Shown one piece after another: positions 9,121-17,150 of a DNA stretch of 64,000 nucleotides. The notes beneath the pieces are model-generated. The model ran no database searches. It saw only the letters and a list, made by a program, of their open reading frames with translations, and was not told the origin of the DNA. The DNA is from Sulfurimonas hongkongensis. GTDB lineage: Bacteria; Campylobacterota; Campylobacteria; Campylobacterales; Sulfurimonadaceae. The DNA lies in contig NZ_AUPZ01000002.1 in assembly GCF_000445475.1 (NCBI RefSeq), forward strand, positions 1 to 64,000. Reading direction: 5' to 3'. Numbering within the stretch: the stretch's first letter is position 1; every line of letters starts with the position of its first letter. A program made the translations under genes and the position numbers.

Positions 9121-10293
9121 ATGAATATACATGAATATCAGGCAAAACAGATTTTTGCTAAATATGGTGTTGCTACGCCTCGTGGTATTATCGCAAATAC
9201 ACCAGAACAAGCTGCTCGCAATGCAGAAGAACTTGGTGGAGATGTTTGGGTTGTAAAAGCTCAGATTCACGCTGGTGGTCGTGGTTTAGGTGGGGGAGTT
9301 AAACTTGCAAGAAGTAAAGACGAAGTAAAACAACTAGCAAATGAGATTTTGGGGATGAATCTTGTGACTCATCAAACAGGACCTGAGGGCAAACTTGTTC
9401 AAAAAGTATATATTGAAGAGGGTGCTGATATTGTTGATGAGCTCTATTTAGGTATTGTTCTTGACCGTGCTAAAGAGATGCCCGTAATTATGGCTTCAAC
9501 AGAGGGTGGTATGGAGATTGAAAAAGTGGCTGAGGAGTCACCTGATAAGATTATCAAAATAGCAGTTGATCCTGCTATTGGTTTTCAAGGTTTTCATGGA
9601 CGAGAGTTAGTTTTTGGTTTAGGTATTACTGATAAAAAAGAACAATCAAAATTTATAAAACTTGCATCTGCACTCTATACTCTTTACTTAGAAAATGATG
9701 CTGAAATGATAGAGATAAACCCTCTCATCAAGACTGCATCTGGGGATTTTTTAGCGCTTGATGGAAAGATGAGTTTTGATGATTCAGCTCTTGGACGTCA
9801 TCAAGACATAGAAGATATGAGAGATATTAGCGAAGAGGATGCTGATGAGAGAGAAGCATCTCAATATGGTCTCTCATATGTTTCACTTGATGGTGAAATA
9901 GGCTGTATGGTAAATGGCGCTGGTCTTGCTATGGGGACTATGGATACTATCAACTATATGGGTGGAACTCCTGCTAACTTTTTAGATGTTGGTGGTAGTG
10001 CAAATGCTCAGACTGTTGCTAAAGGGTTTGAAATTATTCTAAAAAATCCAAGAGTTAAAGCTATATTTGTAAATATTTTTGGCGGTATTGTTCGTTGTGA
10101 TCGCATTGCAAATGGTATTTTAGAAGCAACAAAACTGACTGATGTAAATGTTCCAGTAATTGTTCGCCTCGATGGTACAAATGCTGGTGAAGCTGCAGAG
10201 ATTCTAAAAGCTGCAAATATTCCTAATATTATCGTCGCTGATGATTTAGGTGATGGTGCTGCAAAAGCAGTAGCTGCTGCAAAACAAGCATAG
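9121..10293 (+). CDS. sucC: Succinyl-CoA synthetase, beta subunit (ADP-forming)
   Basis: This 390-residue subunit carries the ATP-grasp domain and the nucleotide site. It opens with the standard MNIHEYQAKQIFAKYGV. Family landmarks are KAQIHAGGRGLGGGVKLA near residue 45, EINPL around residue 200, and the C-terminal CoA-ligase section with VNIFGGIVRCD. In the reductive direction the SucCD complex makes succinyl-CoA for OorDABC. The gene starts at an ATG after AAGGAG, and sucD follows after 16 bp. Confidence 0.96.
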   Translation: MNIHEYQAKQIFAKYGVATPRGIIANTPEQAARNAEELGGDVWVVKAQIHAGGRGLGGGVKLARSKDEVKQLANEILGMNLVTHQTGPEGKLVQKVYIEEGADIVDELYLGIVLDRAKEMPVIMASTEGGMEIEKVAEESPDKIIKIAVDPAIGFQGFHGRELVFGLGITDKKEQSKFIKLASALYTLYLENDAEMIEINPLIKTASGDFLALDGKMSFDDSALGRHQDIEDMRDISEEDADEREASQYGLSYVSLDGEIGCMVNGAGLAMGTMDTINYMGGTPANFLDVGGSANAQTVAKGFEIILKNPRVKAIFVNIFGGIVRCDRIANGILEATKLTDVNVPVIVRLDGTNAGEAAEILKAANIPNIIVADDLGDGAAKAVAAAKQA

Positions 10294-10309
10294 TAGAGGA
10301 GGGTGATAT

Positions 10310-11182
10310 ATGTCAATTTTAGTAAACAAAGATACAAAGATAATAGTTCAAGGTTTTACTGGTAAAGAGGGAACTTTTCACGCTGAGCAATGCTTGGCTT
10401 ATGGTTCAAAGATTGTTGGAGGGGTAACACCAAACAAAGGTGGACAAGAGCATTTAGGTAAGCCTGTTTTTAACACAGTTACTCAAGCGGTGGAAGCTAC
10501 CGGTGCTACAGTGTCTATGATATTTGTTCCACCTGTTTTTGTTGCTGATGCTGTTATGGAAGCTGCTGAGGCTGGGATTGAACTTGCTGTTATTATAACA
10601 GAGGGTGCGCCTGTCCGTGATATGCAAAAAGCAAAAGCGCATGCTGTCAAGCATGGTATGATGACAATTGGGCCAAACTGCCCTGGTATTATTACGGCTG
10701 AGGAGTGTAAAATTGGGATTATGCCTGGTATGATTTTCAAAAAAGGTAATGTTGGGCTAATCTCAAAGTCTGGAACTCTAACATACGAGGGAGCTAACCA
10801 AGTTTGTAATGAAGGTTTTGGTATTTCAACTGCTGTTGGTATAGGCGGAGACCCTATCATCGGACTTTCATATAAGCAACTTCTTCCTATGTTTGAAGCG
10901 GATCCACAAACTGAAGCTATAGTTATGATTGGCGAGATTGGTGGAGACTTAGAGATACAGGCTGCTGCTTATATAAAAGAGCATATAACTAAGCCTGTAG
11001 TTGCTTTTATAGCAGGGCAAACCGCACCTGCTGGGAAAAGAATGGGTCATGCTGGTGCTATTGTAAGTGGTGGTGCTGGTACTGCAAAAGAGAAGATGGA
11101 AGCACTAGAGGCTGCTGGTGTTAGAGTGGTTGTTTCACCCGCTGAAATTGGCAAGGCTGTTGCGGAGGTTTTATCTAAGTAA
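10310..11182 (+). CDS. sucD: Succinyl-CoA synthetase, alpha subunit
   Basis: This 290-residue subunit binds CoA at its N-terminal Rossmann domain ([16 protein letters not shown]). It carries the phosphorylated histidine in [17 protein letters not shown] near residue 245. GPNCPG and GIGGDPIIG are further family signatures. It is paired with sucC (16-bp gap, AGGAGG site). A structured 147-bp spacer separates it from the oor genes. Confidence 0.96.
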   Translation: MSILVNKDTKIIVQGFTGKEGTFHAEQCLAYGSKIVGGVTPNKGGQEHLGKPVFNTVTQAVEATGATVSMIFVPPVFVADAVMEAAEAGIELAVIITEGAPVRDMQKAKAHAVKHGMMTIGPNCPGIITAEECKIGIMPGMIFKKGNVGLISKSGTLTYEGANQVCNEGFGISTAVGIGGDPIIGLSYKQLLPMFEADPQTEAIVMIGEIGGDLEIQAAAYIKEHITKPVVAFIAGQTAPAGKRMGHAGAIVSGGAGTAKEKMEALEAAGVRVVVSPAEIGKAVAEVLSK

Positions 11183-11195
11183 CTTTAATTATGTG

Positions 11196-11239
11196 TTAGC
11201 CTTGATGTGTAACAAAAGGTTACTTTATCAAAAGGCTAT
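11196..11239 (+). other. Two-tier stem-loop between sucD and oorD
   Basis: TAGCCTT near 11197 pairs with AAGGCTA at 11232-11238. Nested inside, GTAAC pairs with GTTAC (around 11209-11222). No T-run follows. It may be a processing site, a 3' stabiliser or an attenuator setting the sucCD to oor ratio; the function is inferred only from position. Confidence 0.5.
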
Positions 11240-11329
11240 TAGCGTGATTTAGTTTAAAATTATGAAAACTTAGATAATCTGTAAAGAGCAAAGTGTAGCT
11301 TAAAATTACACTAAAAAATAGGAGAATAA

Positions 11330-11680
11330 ATGGGAACTTTTAAGACAGAAAACCCAGGTAACCAACCTGTGTGGGTAAATACAAGCAACTGTAAAGCATG
11401 TGATATTTGTGTATCTGTTTGTCCATCAGGTGTACTTGGAATGAAATATGAATCTACTTCGACACTAGGTGCTATGATTTCAATTGATCACCCAGAAGCT
11501 TGCATTGGATGTAACGAGTGTGAACTTAGCTGTCCTGATTTTGCTATCTATGTAGCAGACAGAAAAGAGTATAAAGAAGCTGGGTTTAGTTTTGCTAAGT
11601 TAACCGATGAAGCTAAAGAGCGTCAAGCTGCTATTGTCGCAAACAATTATATGTCACTTAGTGAACAAGGAGTTAAGTAA
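11330..11680 (+). CDS. oorD: 2-oxoglutarate:acceptor oxidoreductase, delta (ferredoxin) subunit
   Basis: This 116-residue, two-cluster ferredoxin subunit has Cys21-x2-Cys24-x2-Cys27-x3-Cys31 and Cys58-x2-Cys61-x2-Cys64-x3-Cys68, each a [4Fe-4S] motif. It passes electrons between the catalytic core and the external low-potential acceptor. Its stop overlaps the oorA start (TAATG), so the two are translationally coupled. It starts after AGGAG; GATAAT at 11273-11278 is a possible -10 box. Confidence 0.94.
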   Translation: MGTFKTENPGNQPVWVNTSNCKACDICVSVCPSGVLGMKYESTSTLGAMISIDHPEACIGCNECELSCPDFAIYVADRKEYKEAGFSFAKLTDEAKERQAAIVANNYMSLSEQGVK

Positions 11681-12813
11681 TGGCAACTAGAGAAGTAATA
11701 TCTACAGGAAATGAATTAGCTGCTACTGCGGCTATTGATGCAGGCTGTATGTTTTTTGGTGGTTATCCACTAACGCCATCAAGTGAAGTAATGCATGTTA
11801 TTTCTGACCTTTTACCAAAAAAAGGTGGAGTATCAATCCAAATGGAAGATGAAATCGGAGGTATCTGTGCTGTTATTGGCGCAGCTATGGTTGGTAAGCG
11901 TGCCTTAACCGCAACATCAGGTCCAGGAATGAGTTTAAAAGCTGAGCAACTAGGTCTTGCTCAAATGGCAGAAGTACCTTTGGTTTGTGTAAATGTAATG
12001 CGCGGTGGTCCATCAACTGGTCTTCCGACTCGTGTATCTCAAGGCGATATACTTCAAGCTAAAAACCCATCACATGGTGATTACAAATCAATCACATTGT
12101 GTGCAGGCTCATTAGCTGAGTGTTATACCGAGGTTGTAAGAGCTTTTAATTTAGCAGATAGATTTATGCAACCAGTTATCGTTTTGCTAGATGAGACTAT
12201 TGGTCATATGCATGGAAAAGCTAATATTCCAACTGCTGAAGATGTTGAAGCTGGGATAGTTCCAAGAAAAAGATTTGATGGTCCAGCAGAAGAGTATTTT
12301 CCATATGGTGTTGGACATGATGAACCTGCAGTTCTTAACCCAATGTATGAGGGTTATAGATATCACTTTACTGGTCTTCACCACGATAAAAATGGTTACC
12401 CTACCGAGGAGATAGAGACTTGTAGAAAACTAATCCAAAGATTAGAAGATAAAGTAGCACTACATGAAGATGAAGTTGAATCTTTCGAAGAGTTTATGAT
12501 GGAAGATGCAGATGTTATGATAGTAGCTTACGGTTCAGTTTCACTTGCTGCAAAAGAGGCTATTCGTCACTTAAGAGCAGAAGGTATCAAAGCTGGACTT
12601 TTTAGACCAATTACAATCTGGCCATCTCCAGCTAAAAAAATCAAAGAGCATACTGATAAAATAGAAAAAGTTCTTGTAGTTGAGCTAAATATTGCACAAT
12701 ATCATAGTGAAATTCAAAGAGCTGCTGCAAGACTTGATATTGATGGACTATTTAAAGTTAATGGAAGACCAATATCTCCACAAGAAATTGTTAGCAAAGT
12801 AAAGGAGTTATAA
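11680..12813 (+). CDS. oorA: 2-oxoglutarate:acceptor oxidoreductase, alpha subunit
   Basis: This 377-residue alpha chain of the ferredoxin-type 2-oxoglutarate oxidoreductase interconverts 2-oxoglutarate with succinyl-CoA and CO2. It starts with the family pattern GNELAATAAIDAGCMFFGGYPLTPSSE and has the pyrimidine-binding-type core followed by a C-terminal transketolase-like domain (VAYGSVSLAAKEAI, FRPITIWP). It is the second gene of a four-gene operon, overlapping oorD by one base and followed by oorB after one base. In rTCA organisms this enzyme fixes CO2. Confidence 0.95.
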   Translation: MATREVISTGNELAATAAIDAGCMFFGGYPLTPSSEVMHVISDLLPKKGGVSIQMEDEIGGICAVIGAAMVGKRALTATSGPGMSLKAEQLGLAQMAEVPLVCVNVMRGGPSTGLPTRVSQGDILQAKNPSHGDYKSITLCAGSLAECYTEVVRAFNLADRFMQPVIVLLDETIGHMHGKANIPTAEDVEAGIVPRKRFDGPAEEYFPYGVGHDEPAVLNPMYEGYRYHFTGLHHDKNGYPTEEIETCRKLIQRLEDKVALHEDEVESFEEFMMEDADVMIVAYGSVSLAAKEAIRHLRAEGIKAGLFRPITIWPSPAKKIKEHTDKIEKVLVVELNIAQYHSEIQRAAARLDIDGLFKVNGRPISPQEIVSKVKEL

Positions 12814-12814
12814 G

Positions 12815-13672
12815 ATGGCGTTTAATTATGATAAATATTTAAGACTTGAAAAGATGCCAACACTATGGTGTTGGGGTTGTGGGGATGGTGTTATTCTTAA
12901 AGCCTTTGTTAGAGCCGTTGAAAAGCTTGGTCTCAATCAAGATGATGTATGCGTAGTCTCTGGAATAGGTTGTTCAGGAAGATTCTCATCATATGTTGAC
13001 TTTAATACTGTACATACCACTCACGGTAGAACGATAGCTTATGCAACTGGTATTAAATTAGCTAATCCTTCAAAACATGTTATATGTGTAGCTGGTGATG
13101 GCGATGCACTTGCTATTGGTGGTAACCATACTATTCATGGTTGTAGAAGAAATATTGATTTAACTATGATAATTATTAACAACTTTATTTATGGTTTAAC
13201 AAATTCACAAACTTCTCCAACTACACCAAAAGGTATGTGGACAGTTTCTCAAAAAGCTGGTAATATTGATCCAACTTTTGATACTTGTAAACTTGCAGTC
13301 GCAGCTGGAGCTTCATTTGTTGCTCGTGAAAGCATGCTGGATCCTAAAAAGCTTGAAAAAGCAATGATTAAAGCTATACAACATAAAGGCTTCTCAATGA
13401 TGGAAGTACTTTCAAACTGTCATATTAACCTTGGTAGAAAAAACAAAATGGTCTCAGCTATGGAAAATCTTGAGTGGATAGATAGCATAACAGTCAGTAA
13501 GAAAAAATATGATGCAATGACTCCAGAAGAGAGATTAAATCTTCTACCAACTGGTGTTTTACATGAAGATAAAGAAGCTGATGAGTACTGCGATATGTAT
13601 GCAGAGATCCAAAAAGTACATCAGGGTGAAAGAAAAGTAATCACTCAAGATGATTTTGCTAAAAAAATATAA
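12815..13672 (+). CDS. oorB: 2-oxoglutarate:acceptor oxidoreductase, beta subunit
   Basis: This 285-residue, thiamine-diphosphate-binding beta chain contains the TPP/Mg motif GDGDALAIGGNHTIH with the trailing NN (IIINN) around residue 115. It also has the cysteine-containing entry CWGCGDG near residue 20 and GIGCSGRFSSY, as in other two-oxoacid:ferredoxin oxidoreductases. It is tightly spaced in the oorDABC operon. Confidence 0.95.
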   Translation: MAFNYDKYLRLEKMPTLWCWGCGDGVILKAFVRAVEKLGLNQDDVCVVSGIGCSGRFSSYVDFNTVHTTHGRTIAYATGIKLANPSKHVICVAGDGDALAIGGNHTIHGCRRNIDLTMIIINNFIYGLTNSQTSPTTPKGMWTVSQKAGNIDPTFDTCKLAVAAGASFVARESMLDPKKLEKAMIKAIQHKGFSMMEVLSNCHINLGRKNKMVSAMENLEWIDSITVSKKKYDAMTPEERLNLLPTGVLHEDKEADEYCDMYAEIQKVHQGERKVITQDDFAKKI

Positions 13673-13681
13673 GGAGACACT

Positions 13682-14239
13682 ATGAGTAAAACATTAATGA
13701 GATTTACAGGTGTTGGTGGACAAGGTGTTCTTCTTGCTGGTGAAATTTTTGCAGCAGCAAAAATCAAAACTGGCGGGCATGGATTAAAAACTGCAACATA
13801 CACATCGCAAGTTCGCGGTGGACCTACCGTTGTTGATATCCAACTTGACGATAAAGAGATTTACTACCCATATGCAAATGATGGAGAGATAGGTTTTATG
13901 CTCTCAGTTGCACAAAAGAGTTATATTCTTTTTAAAGATGGTGTTCAGCTAGGCGGAACAATAGTAATAGACCCAAATCTTGTTTATCCAACTGACGAGG
14001 ATAGAAAAAAATGGAAGATATATGAAATTCCAATTATTACTATAGCTAAAGAAGAGGTTGGTAATGTTATTACTCAATCTGTTGTAGCGCTTGCTATTGC
14101 AAACACTATGATGAATGCTATAGATAAAGATGTGCTTATAGAGACAATGCTCTCAAAAGTTCCAGCAAAAGTTCACGATGTAAATAAAAAAGCATATGAA
14201 CTTGGTGAAAAATATGCTAAAGAAGCTATGGGTAAATAG
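13682..14239 (+). CDS. oorC: 2-oxoglutarate:acceptor oxidoreductase, gamma subunit
   Basis: This 185-residue gamma chain has the usual opening RFTGVGGQGVLLAGEIFA and the segment TSQVRGGPTVVDIQ that helps form the oxoacid/CoA site. It is the last gene of oorDABC, preceded by AAGGAG and followed by a strong terminator. Confidence 0.95.
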   Translation: MSKTLMRFTGVGGQGVLLAGEIFAAAKIKTGGHGLKTATYTSQVRGGPTVVDIQLDDKEIYYPYANDGEIGFMLSVAQKSYILFKDGVQLGGTIVIDPNLVYPTDEDRKKWKIYEIPIITIAKEEVGNVITQSVVALAIANTMMNAIDKDVLIETMLSKVPAKVHDVNKKAYELGEKYAKEAMGK

Positions 14240-14290
14240 TTCATAGATAGAGATGTTTCAACTTGATTGAAGTATCTCTAAGTCATGTTT

Positions 14291-14329
14291 AAAAAAGACA
14301 ACCTTAGAAATAGGGTTGTCTTTTTTTTT
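14291..14329. terminator. Bidirectional intrinsic terminator between oorC and tetR
   Basis: A-tract 14291-14296, stem GACAACC (14297-14303) with GGTTGTC (14314-14320), then nine T residues. With A on one side and T on the other, it can stop transcription from both convergent genes. Confidence 0.9.
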
Positions 14330-14400
14330 AAGCTAAACTAAAATATTAATTAGTATGAAAAGATAACTTTTTCATCTATTCTCTTTAATACTAAAAAATA

Positions 14401-15018
14401 TTAAACTCTTATACTTTCCCAAAAAAACTCAACATGCTTTTCAAATTGGGTTGATAATAGATTTGCAGAGTTATTATCAAACCTCATCAGTGTCACTTGA
14501 AGTCTTATGTAAAATAGGGTGGATAGAAACTCATAAGATATCATCATTGGATCTTGTGAGCGAATAAGTGAATTTTGCATCATAATAAAGAAAACTTCTG
14601 AGAGTATTTTAATATTTTTTTCATGAAATTCACTCATAAACTGCTCCCTTAGCTCTTTGTTTTGAAACAACTCTATCATGAGTAACCTAAACATGTTTTC
14701 GTTGTTTTTGTCAAAGGTTAGAAGCTTGTATTGCATCACAAAGTTTTGTAAAAAAACCTTACCTTTTAAAGCTGATTCTTTTATATCTAACTCTTCTTTT
14801 GTAAAAGGGGAGCTAAAAATTCCTTTAGCCACTTCTAAAAAAATCTCCTCTTTATTTTTGTAGTGGTTGTAGATAGCACTCTCTCTAATACCAACCTCTT
14901 TGGCTATTTTTCTCATACTTGTAGCTCTATATCCTGATACTGAGAAGAGCGCAGTGGATACTTTTAATATTTTTTCTTTAGTTGAGTTTTTCTTGTGTAA
15001 TGTCGTATTGTTGGGCAT
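14401..15018 (-). CDS. TetR/AcrR-family transcriptional regulator
   Basis: This 205-residue one-component repressor has the TetR helix-turn-helix in residues about 12-58 (KEKILKVSTALFSVSGYRAT, then IAKEVGIRESAIYNHYKNKEEIF), followed by an all-helical ligand/dimer domain with no recognisable ligand signature. AGGAGG lies upstream of the ATG. No efflux pump or enzyme gene is next to it, so its target is unclear. The only divergent neighbour is rnpB. Four palindromes of form TGAACA-N2-TGTT(C/A) upstream are its likely operators, and one overlaps its own promoter, so autoregulation is probable (inference). Confidence 0.9.
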   Translation of the reverse strand: MPNNTTLHKKNSTKEKILKVSTALFSVSGYRATSMRKIAKEVGIRESAIYNHYKNKEEIFLEVAKGIFSSPFTKEELDIKESALKGKVFLQNFVMQYKLLTFDKNNENMFRLLMIELFQNKELREQFMSEFHEKNIKILSEVFFIMMQNSLIRSQDPMMISYEFLSTLFYIRLQVTLMRFDNNSANLLSTQFEKHVEFFWESIRV

Positions 15019-15032
15019 ATGTAGACCTCCTA

Positions 15033-15150
15033 TTGTTCCATGAACAAGTGTTAATATAATTGAAATTATATATGAACACTTGTTAATGTTAGCTTATAGA
15101 TAAAAGAACAACTGTTCATATATTAAAAGAGTATTATGAACACTTGTTCT
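15033..15150. promoter_or_regulatory. Array of four operator-like palindromes, 32-bp period
   Basis: Four GAACA-N2-TGTT(C/A) palindromes are centred at 15047.5, 15079.5, 15111.5 and 15143.5, which is an exact 32-bp step (about three helical turns). A fifth overlapping half-site pair, TTGTTC-CAT-GAACAA, sits at 15033-15047. A reverse-strand TATAAT (15070-15065) for tetR lies between the first two sites. The array is the obvious candidate binding region for the adjacent TetR-family protein. Confidence 0.8.
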
Positions 15151-15395
15151 TTTAATTTAAAAACTGATTTAAAGGAAGTTTTTTGTACTATTTCATAGGT
15201 ACAGCAGATAGTGACTTGTATACTAGGTATGCAAGAGGAAAGTCCGAGCTGCTATAAGACAGTGTTCCATTTAACTAATGGCCGTAGTAATATGAGGGAA
15301 AGTGCAACAGAGAGTAGACAGCTACATATTTGTCGTATATCTGAACAGAGTCCAGATATACTTTCGCTAGTCGCTATGACACTAAAGTACAAAAC

Positions 15396-15437
15396 AAGGG
15401 AACCGCTTTTGCATAGCAAAATGTTTCTTTAGAAAAT
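15396..15437 (+). repeat. rnpB-internal hairpin repeat, copy 1 (P12 region)
   Basis: It begins AAGGGAACCGCTTTT and ends TGTTTCTTTA, folding as a long stem with G-U pairs and a short AT loop region. It is nearly identical to the copy at 15651, and both lie inside the RNase P RNA. Confidence 0.8.
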
Positions 15438-15650
15438 GCTTTCGGCATTTTCACTTAAAGTGTGTAGAAGATGTGTGAGCAAAAGTAGTTACGGTGAAAG
15501 GGTGGTGTAAGAGACCACCAGTCTCTATAGTAATATAGAGAGCTTGTAAACCCAACATGGCAGCAAGAAACAGATGGTCAGCGTCTTATAATGCTACTGT
15601 TTCGCTAGAAGTGCTACGCGAGTAGCAAAGTAGATTAATGCTATCAAAAT

Positions 15651-15692
15651 AAGGGAACCGCTTTTTGCTTTGCAAAAATGTTTCTTTAAAAA
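15651..15692 (+). repeat. rnpB-internal hairpin repeat, copy 2 (before 3' core)
   Basis: Same element as at 15396. The stem has one extra T on the left arm and one extra A on the right arm, so the two length changes compensate each other and the fold is kept. It sits between the P2 3' strand and the conserved ACTCGGCTTA. Confidence 0.8.
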
Positions 15693-15887
15693 CAAAACTC
15701 GGCTTACGCTGTACCAAATAAAAAAGCATACTAACTAATATTAATATTCAAGAGAATTTACATTATGTTAACCAATATGTAGGATTACCAATTTTATCAA
15801 TCTTTATATTAAAAAGTATCAAATTTGTTTGAGATATAGTGTGTTATATTATGCAGTGTATATTACTATAACTAGATGGAGAAGAAT

Positions 15888-16100
15888 ATGAATGAAAGAA
15901 AAAAACAACTTATTATTGATATACAAAATCTTTTGAACTCTTATGATGCTAATAAAACTACATCTATTAACCCAAACCTATTAGAATTCATGGATGAAAA
16001 TACTCTTATTAGCATAATTGACTCTCTTTTAAATCAAAAAGAGAACCTAATTCAAGCTGATAAAAAATGGCTTGAGAAGTTTAAAAAATATGATAATTAG
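15888..16100 (+). CDS. Small hypothetical protein (70 aa)
   Basis: I do not recognise this protein. It is predicted to be soluble, alpha-helical and charged (MNERKKQLIIDIQNLLNSYD at the start, KWLEKFKKYDN at the end), with no cysteines and no membrane segment. An ATG 12 bp upstream (15876) would place the Shine-Dalgarno inside the gene. The ATG at 15888 has GGAG seven bases before it and is the better start. Upstream TATATT at 15845-15850 could be its -10 box. It stands alone between rnpB and the response regulator. Confidence 0.65.
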   Translation: MNERKKQLIIDIQNLLNSYDANKTTSINPNLLEFMDENTLISIIDSLLNQKENLIQADKKWLEKFKKYDN

Positions 16101-16239
16101 TTTCTATAGGTATTTAACACAAATCAATTAAATATTTAAAAACAATTTTGGACCTCTATATTCCCCTACTTCTAGGCATTTAAAACACTTTTTGTTTTTT
16201 AGGATGTCAATTGTGCTTCATTTGTTACTAAAAAGTATG

Positions 16240-16245
16240 TATAAT
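16240..16245 (+). promoter_or_regulatory. Extended -10 box of the response-regulator gene
   Basis: TGTATAAT (hexamer 16240-16245) lies 33 bp upstream of the ATG at 16279, a good fit to a housekeeping promoter with an extended -10. Confidence 0.6.
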
Positions 16246-16278
16246 GTTATTAAGTTTTAAAATAATAAGGGATAAAAT

Positions 16279-16824
16279 ATGGCAAATATTGACTTAGTTC
16301 AGTTAACTGGACAGACAAAAAAATTGACAGCGATGATAGTTGAGGATGAAAAAGTAACTAATGAGTTACTAAGTTCTACTTTTAAGAATTTCTTTTCTGA
16401 TGTATATTCTTGTTTTGATGGAGATGAGGCACTAAGAACATACAACAGAATTAAACCAGATGTAGTTTTTGTAGATATAGTAATGGCTGGGATGGATGGT
16501 ATAGAACTATCAAGAAAAATCCGTCAAATTAATCCTACCCAAATCATTATAGTAATCTCAGCAAGTAATGATATAGAGAAAATTTCTGAATCTATAGAAG
16601 TTGGAGTAAACAGCTTCATTCAAAAACCAATAGATACTAAAAAAATTATTGAGCTTTTAACTAGTGTTGTTGCTATGGTCTCTAAAAAAAGAAAGGTAGA
16701 AACTAAAACATTTTCTATCTCTCTTCCATTAGATCTATATGACTTAGTAAATGATAATGCAAAAGCAGAAAGTATCTCTAAAAATGCTGTTATTATTAGA
16801 GCCTTAAGAGGTTTTTACGACTAA
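16279..16824 (+). CDS. Response regulator: receiver domain plus ribbon-helix-helix-like tail
   Basis: This 181-residue protein has a CheY-like receiver at residues 16-135 with acidic pocket Glu22-Asp23, phospho-acceptor Asp66 (VFVDIVMAG), the switch Ser94 (ISAS) and Lys116 (IQKP). After a basic linker (KKRKVETK), residues about 143-181 read KTFSISLPLDLYDLVND then AESISKNAVIIRALRGFYD. This is the beta-strand plus two helices of a CopG/MetJ-like ribbon-helix-helix DNA-binding fold. Such an output domain is uncommon for response regulators. No histidine kinase is adjacent. The C-terminal assignment is from pattern, not alignment. Confidence 0.85.
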   Translation: MANIDLVQLTGQTKKLTAMIVEDEKVTNELLSSTFKNFFSDVYSCFDGDEALRTYNRIKPDVVFVDIVMAGMDGIELSRKIRQINPTQIIIVISASNDIEKISESIEVGVNSFIQKPIDTKKIIELLTSVVAMVSKKRKVETKTFSISLPLDLYDLVNDNAKAESISKNAVIIRALRGFYD

Positions 16825-16879
16825 AAGATAAATTTTGCTGAGCCAACGAAATTTAAGGTTTTTTTAACAAATCACTTTA

Positions 16880-16885
16880 TATAAT
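16880..16885 (+). promoter_or_regulatory. -10 box of tRNA-Glu
   Basis: TATAAT 31 bp upstream of the mature tRNA 5' end. The flanking GAGCC...GGCTC and CGAAAT...ATTTCG segments (16840-16894) can also pair across this promoter, possibly ending the preceding transcript. Confidence 0.55.
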
Positions 16886-16915
16886 TTCGGCTCGGTTTTT
16901 AAACCACCTTTATGT

Positions 16916-16990
16916 GGCCCCATCGTCTAGCGGTTAGGATCCATGGTTTTCATCCATGTTACAGGAGTTCAATTCTCCTTGGGGTCACCA
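16916..16990 (+). tRNA. tRNA-Glu (anticodon TTC)
   Basis: 75 nt including an encoded CCA. The acceptor stem is GGCCCCA with TGGGGTC (one G-T pair). The anticodon arm is CATGG-TTTTCAT-CCATG with anticodon TTC, and the T arm is GGAG-TTCAATT-CTCC. A T-run follows at 16992. The second-type glutamyl-tRNA synthetase gene lies 1.5 kb downstream. Confidence 0.95.
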
Positions 16991-17150
16991 TCTTTTTTTT
17001 AAACTCCCCTATTTTAACCACTTCTATAAATTGATTTTTTAAGATATTACTATTAAGACTCAGTTATTGGTAAACGTGATTTGTCGAAATACGAATCTCA
17101 TATTATCGTAAATTGTGCTATTATGTATCAATATTAAAACTAGGAAATTT

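Larger units (their letters stand above)
15197..15718 (+). ncRNA. rnpB: RNase P RNA, bacterial type A, enlarged
   Basis: Catalytic RNA that matures tRNA 5' ends. Recognised by conserved core strings: GAGGAAAGTCCGAGCTGCTATA near 15235, GTGCAACAGAGAGTAGACAG near 15301, GGTGAAAGGGTGGTGTAAGAG near 15493, GTAAACCC near 15547 and ACTCGGCTTACG near 15698. The terminal stem P1 is GGTACAGC (15198-15205) with GCTGTACC (15708-15715), and GATAG/CTATC forms P2, which fixes the ends to within a few bases. At about 520 nt it is much longer than the usual 350-400. The excess is in the P12 region and just before the 3' conserved core, and each holds one copy of the same hairpin (see repeats). A short reading frame within it is not a gene. 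TACTAT at 15186-15191 is a possible -10 box. Confidence 0.92.

Noticed and set aside
15211-15432. A 73-codon open frame in the rnpB region
   Set aside because: It lies wholly within conserved RNase P RNA core sequence, and its peptide has no coding character.
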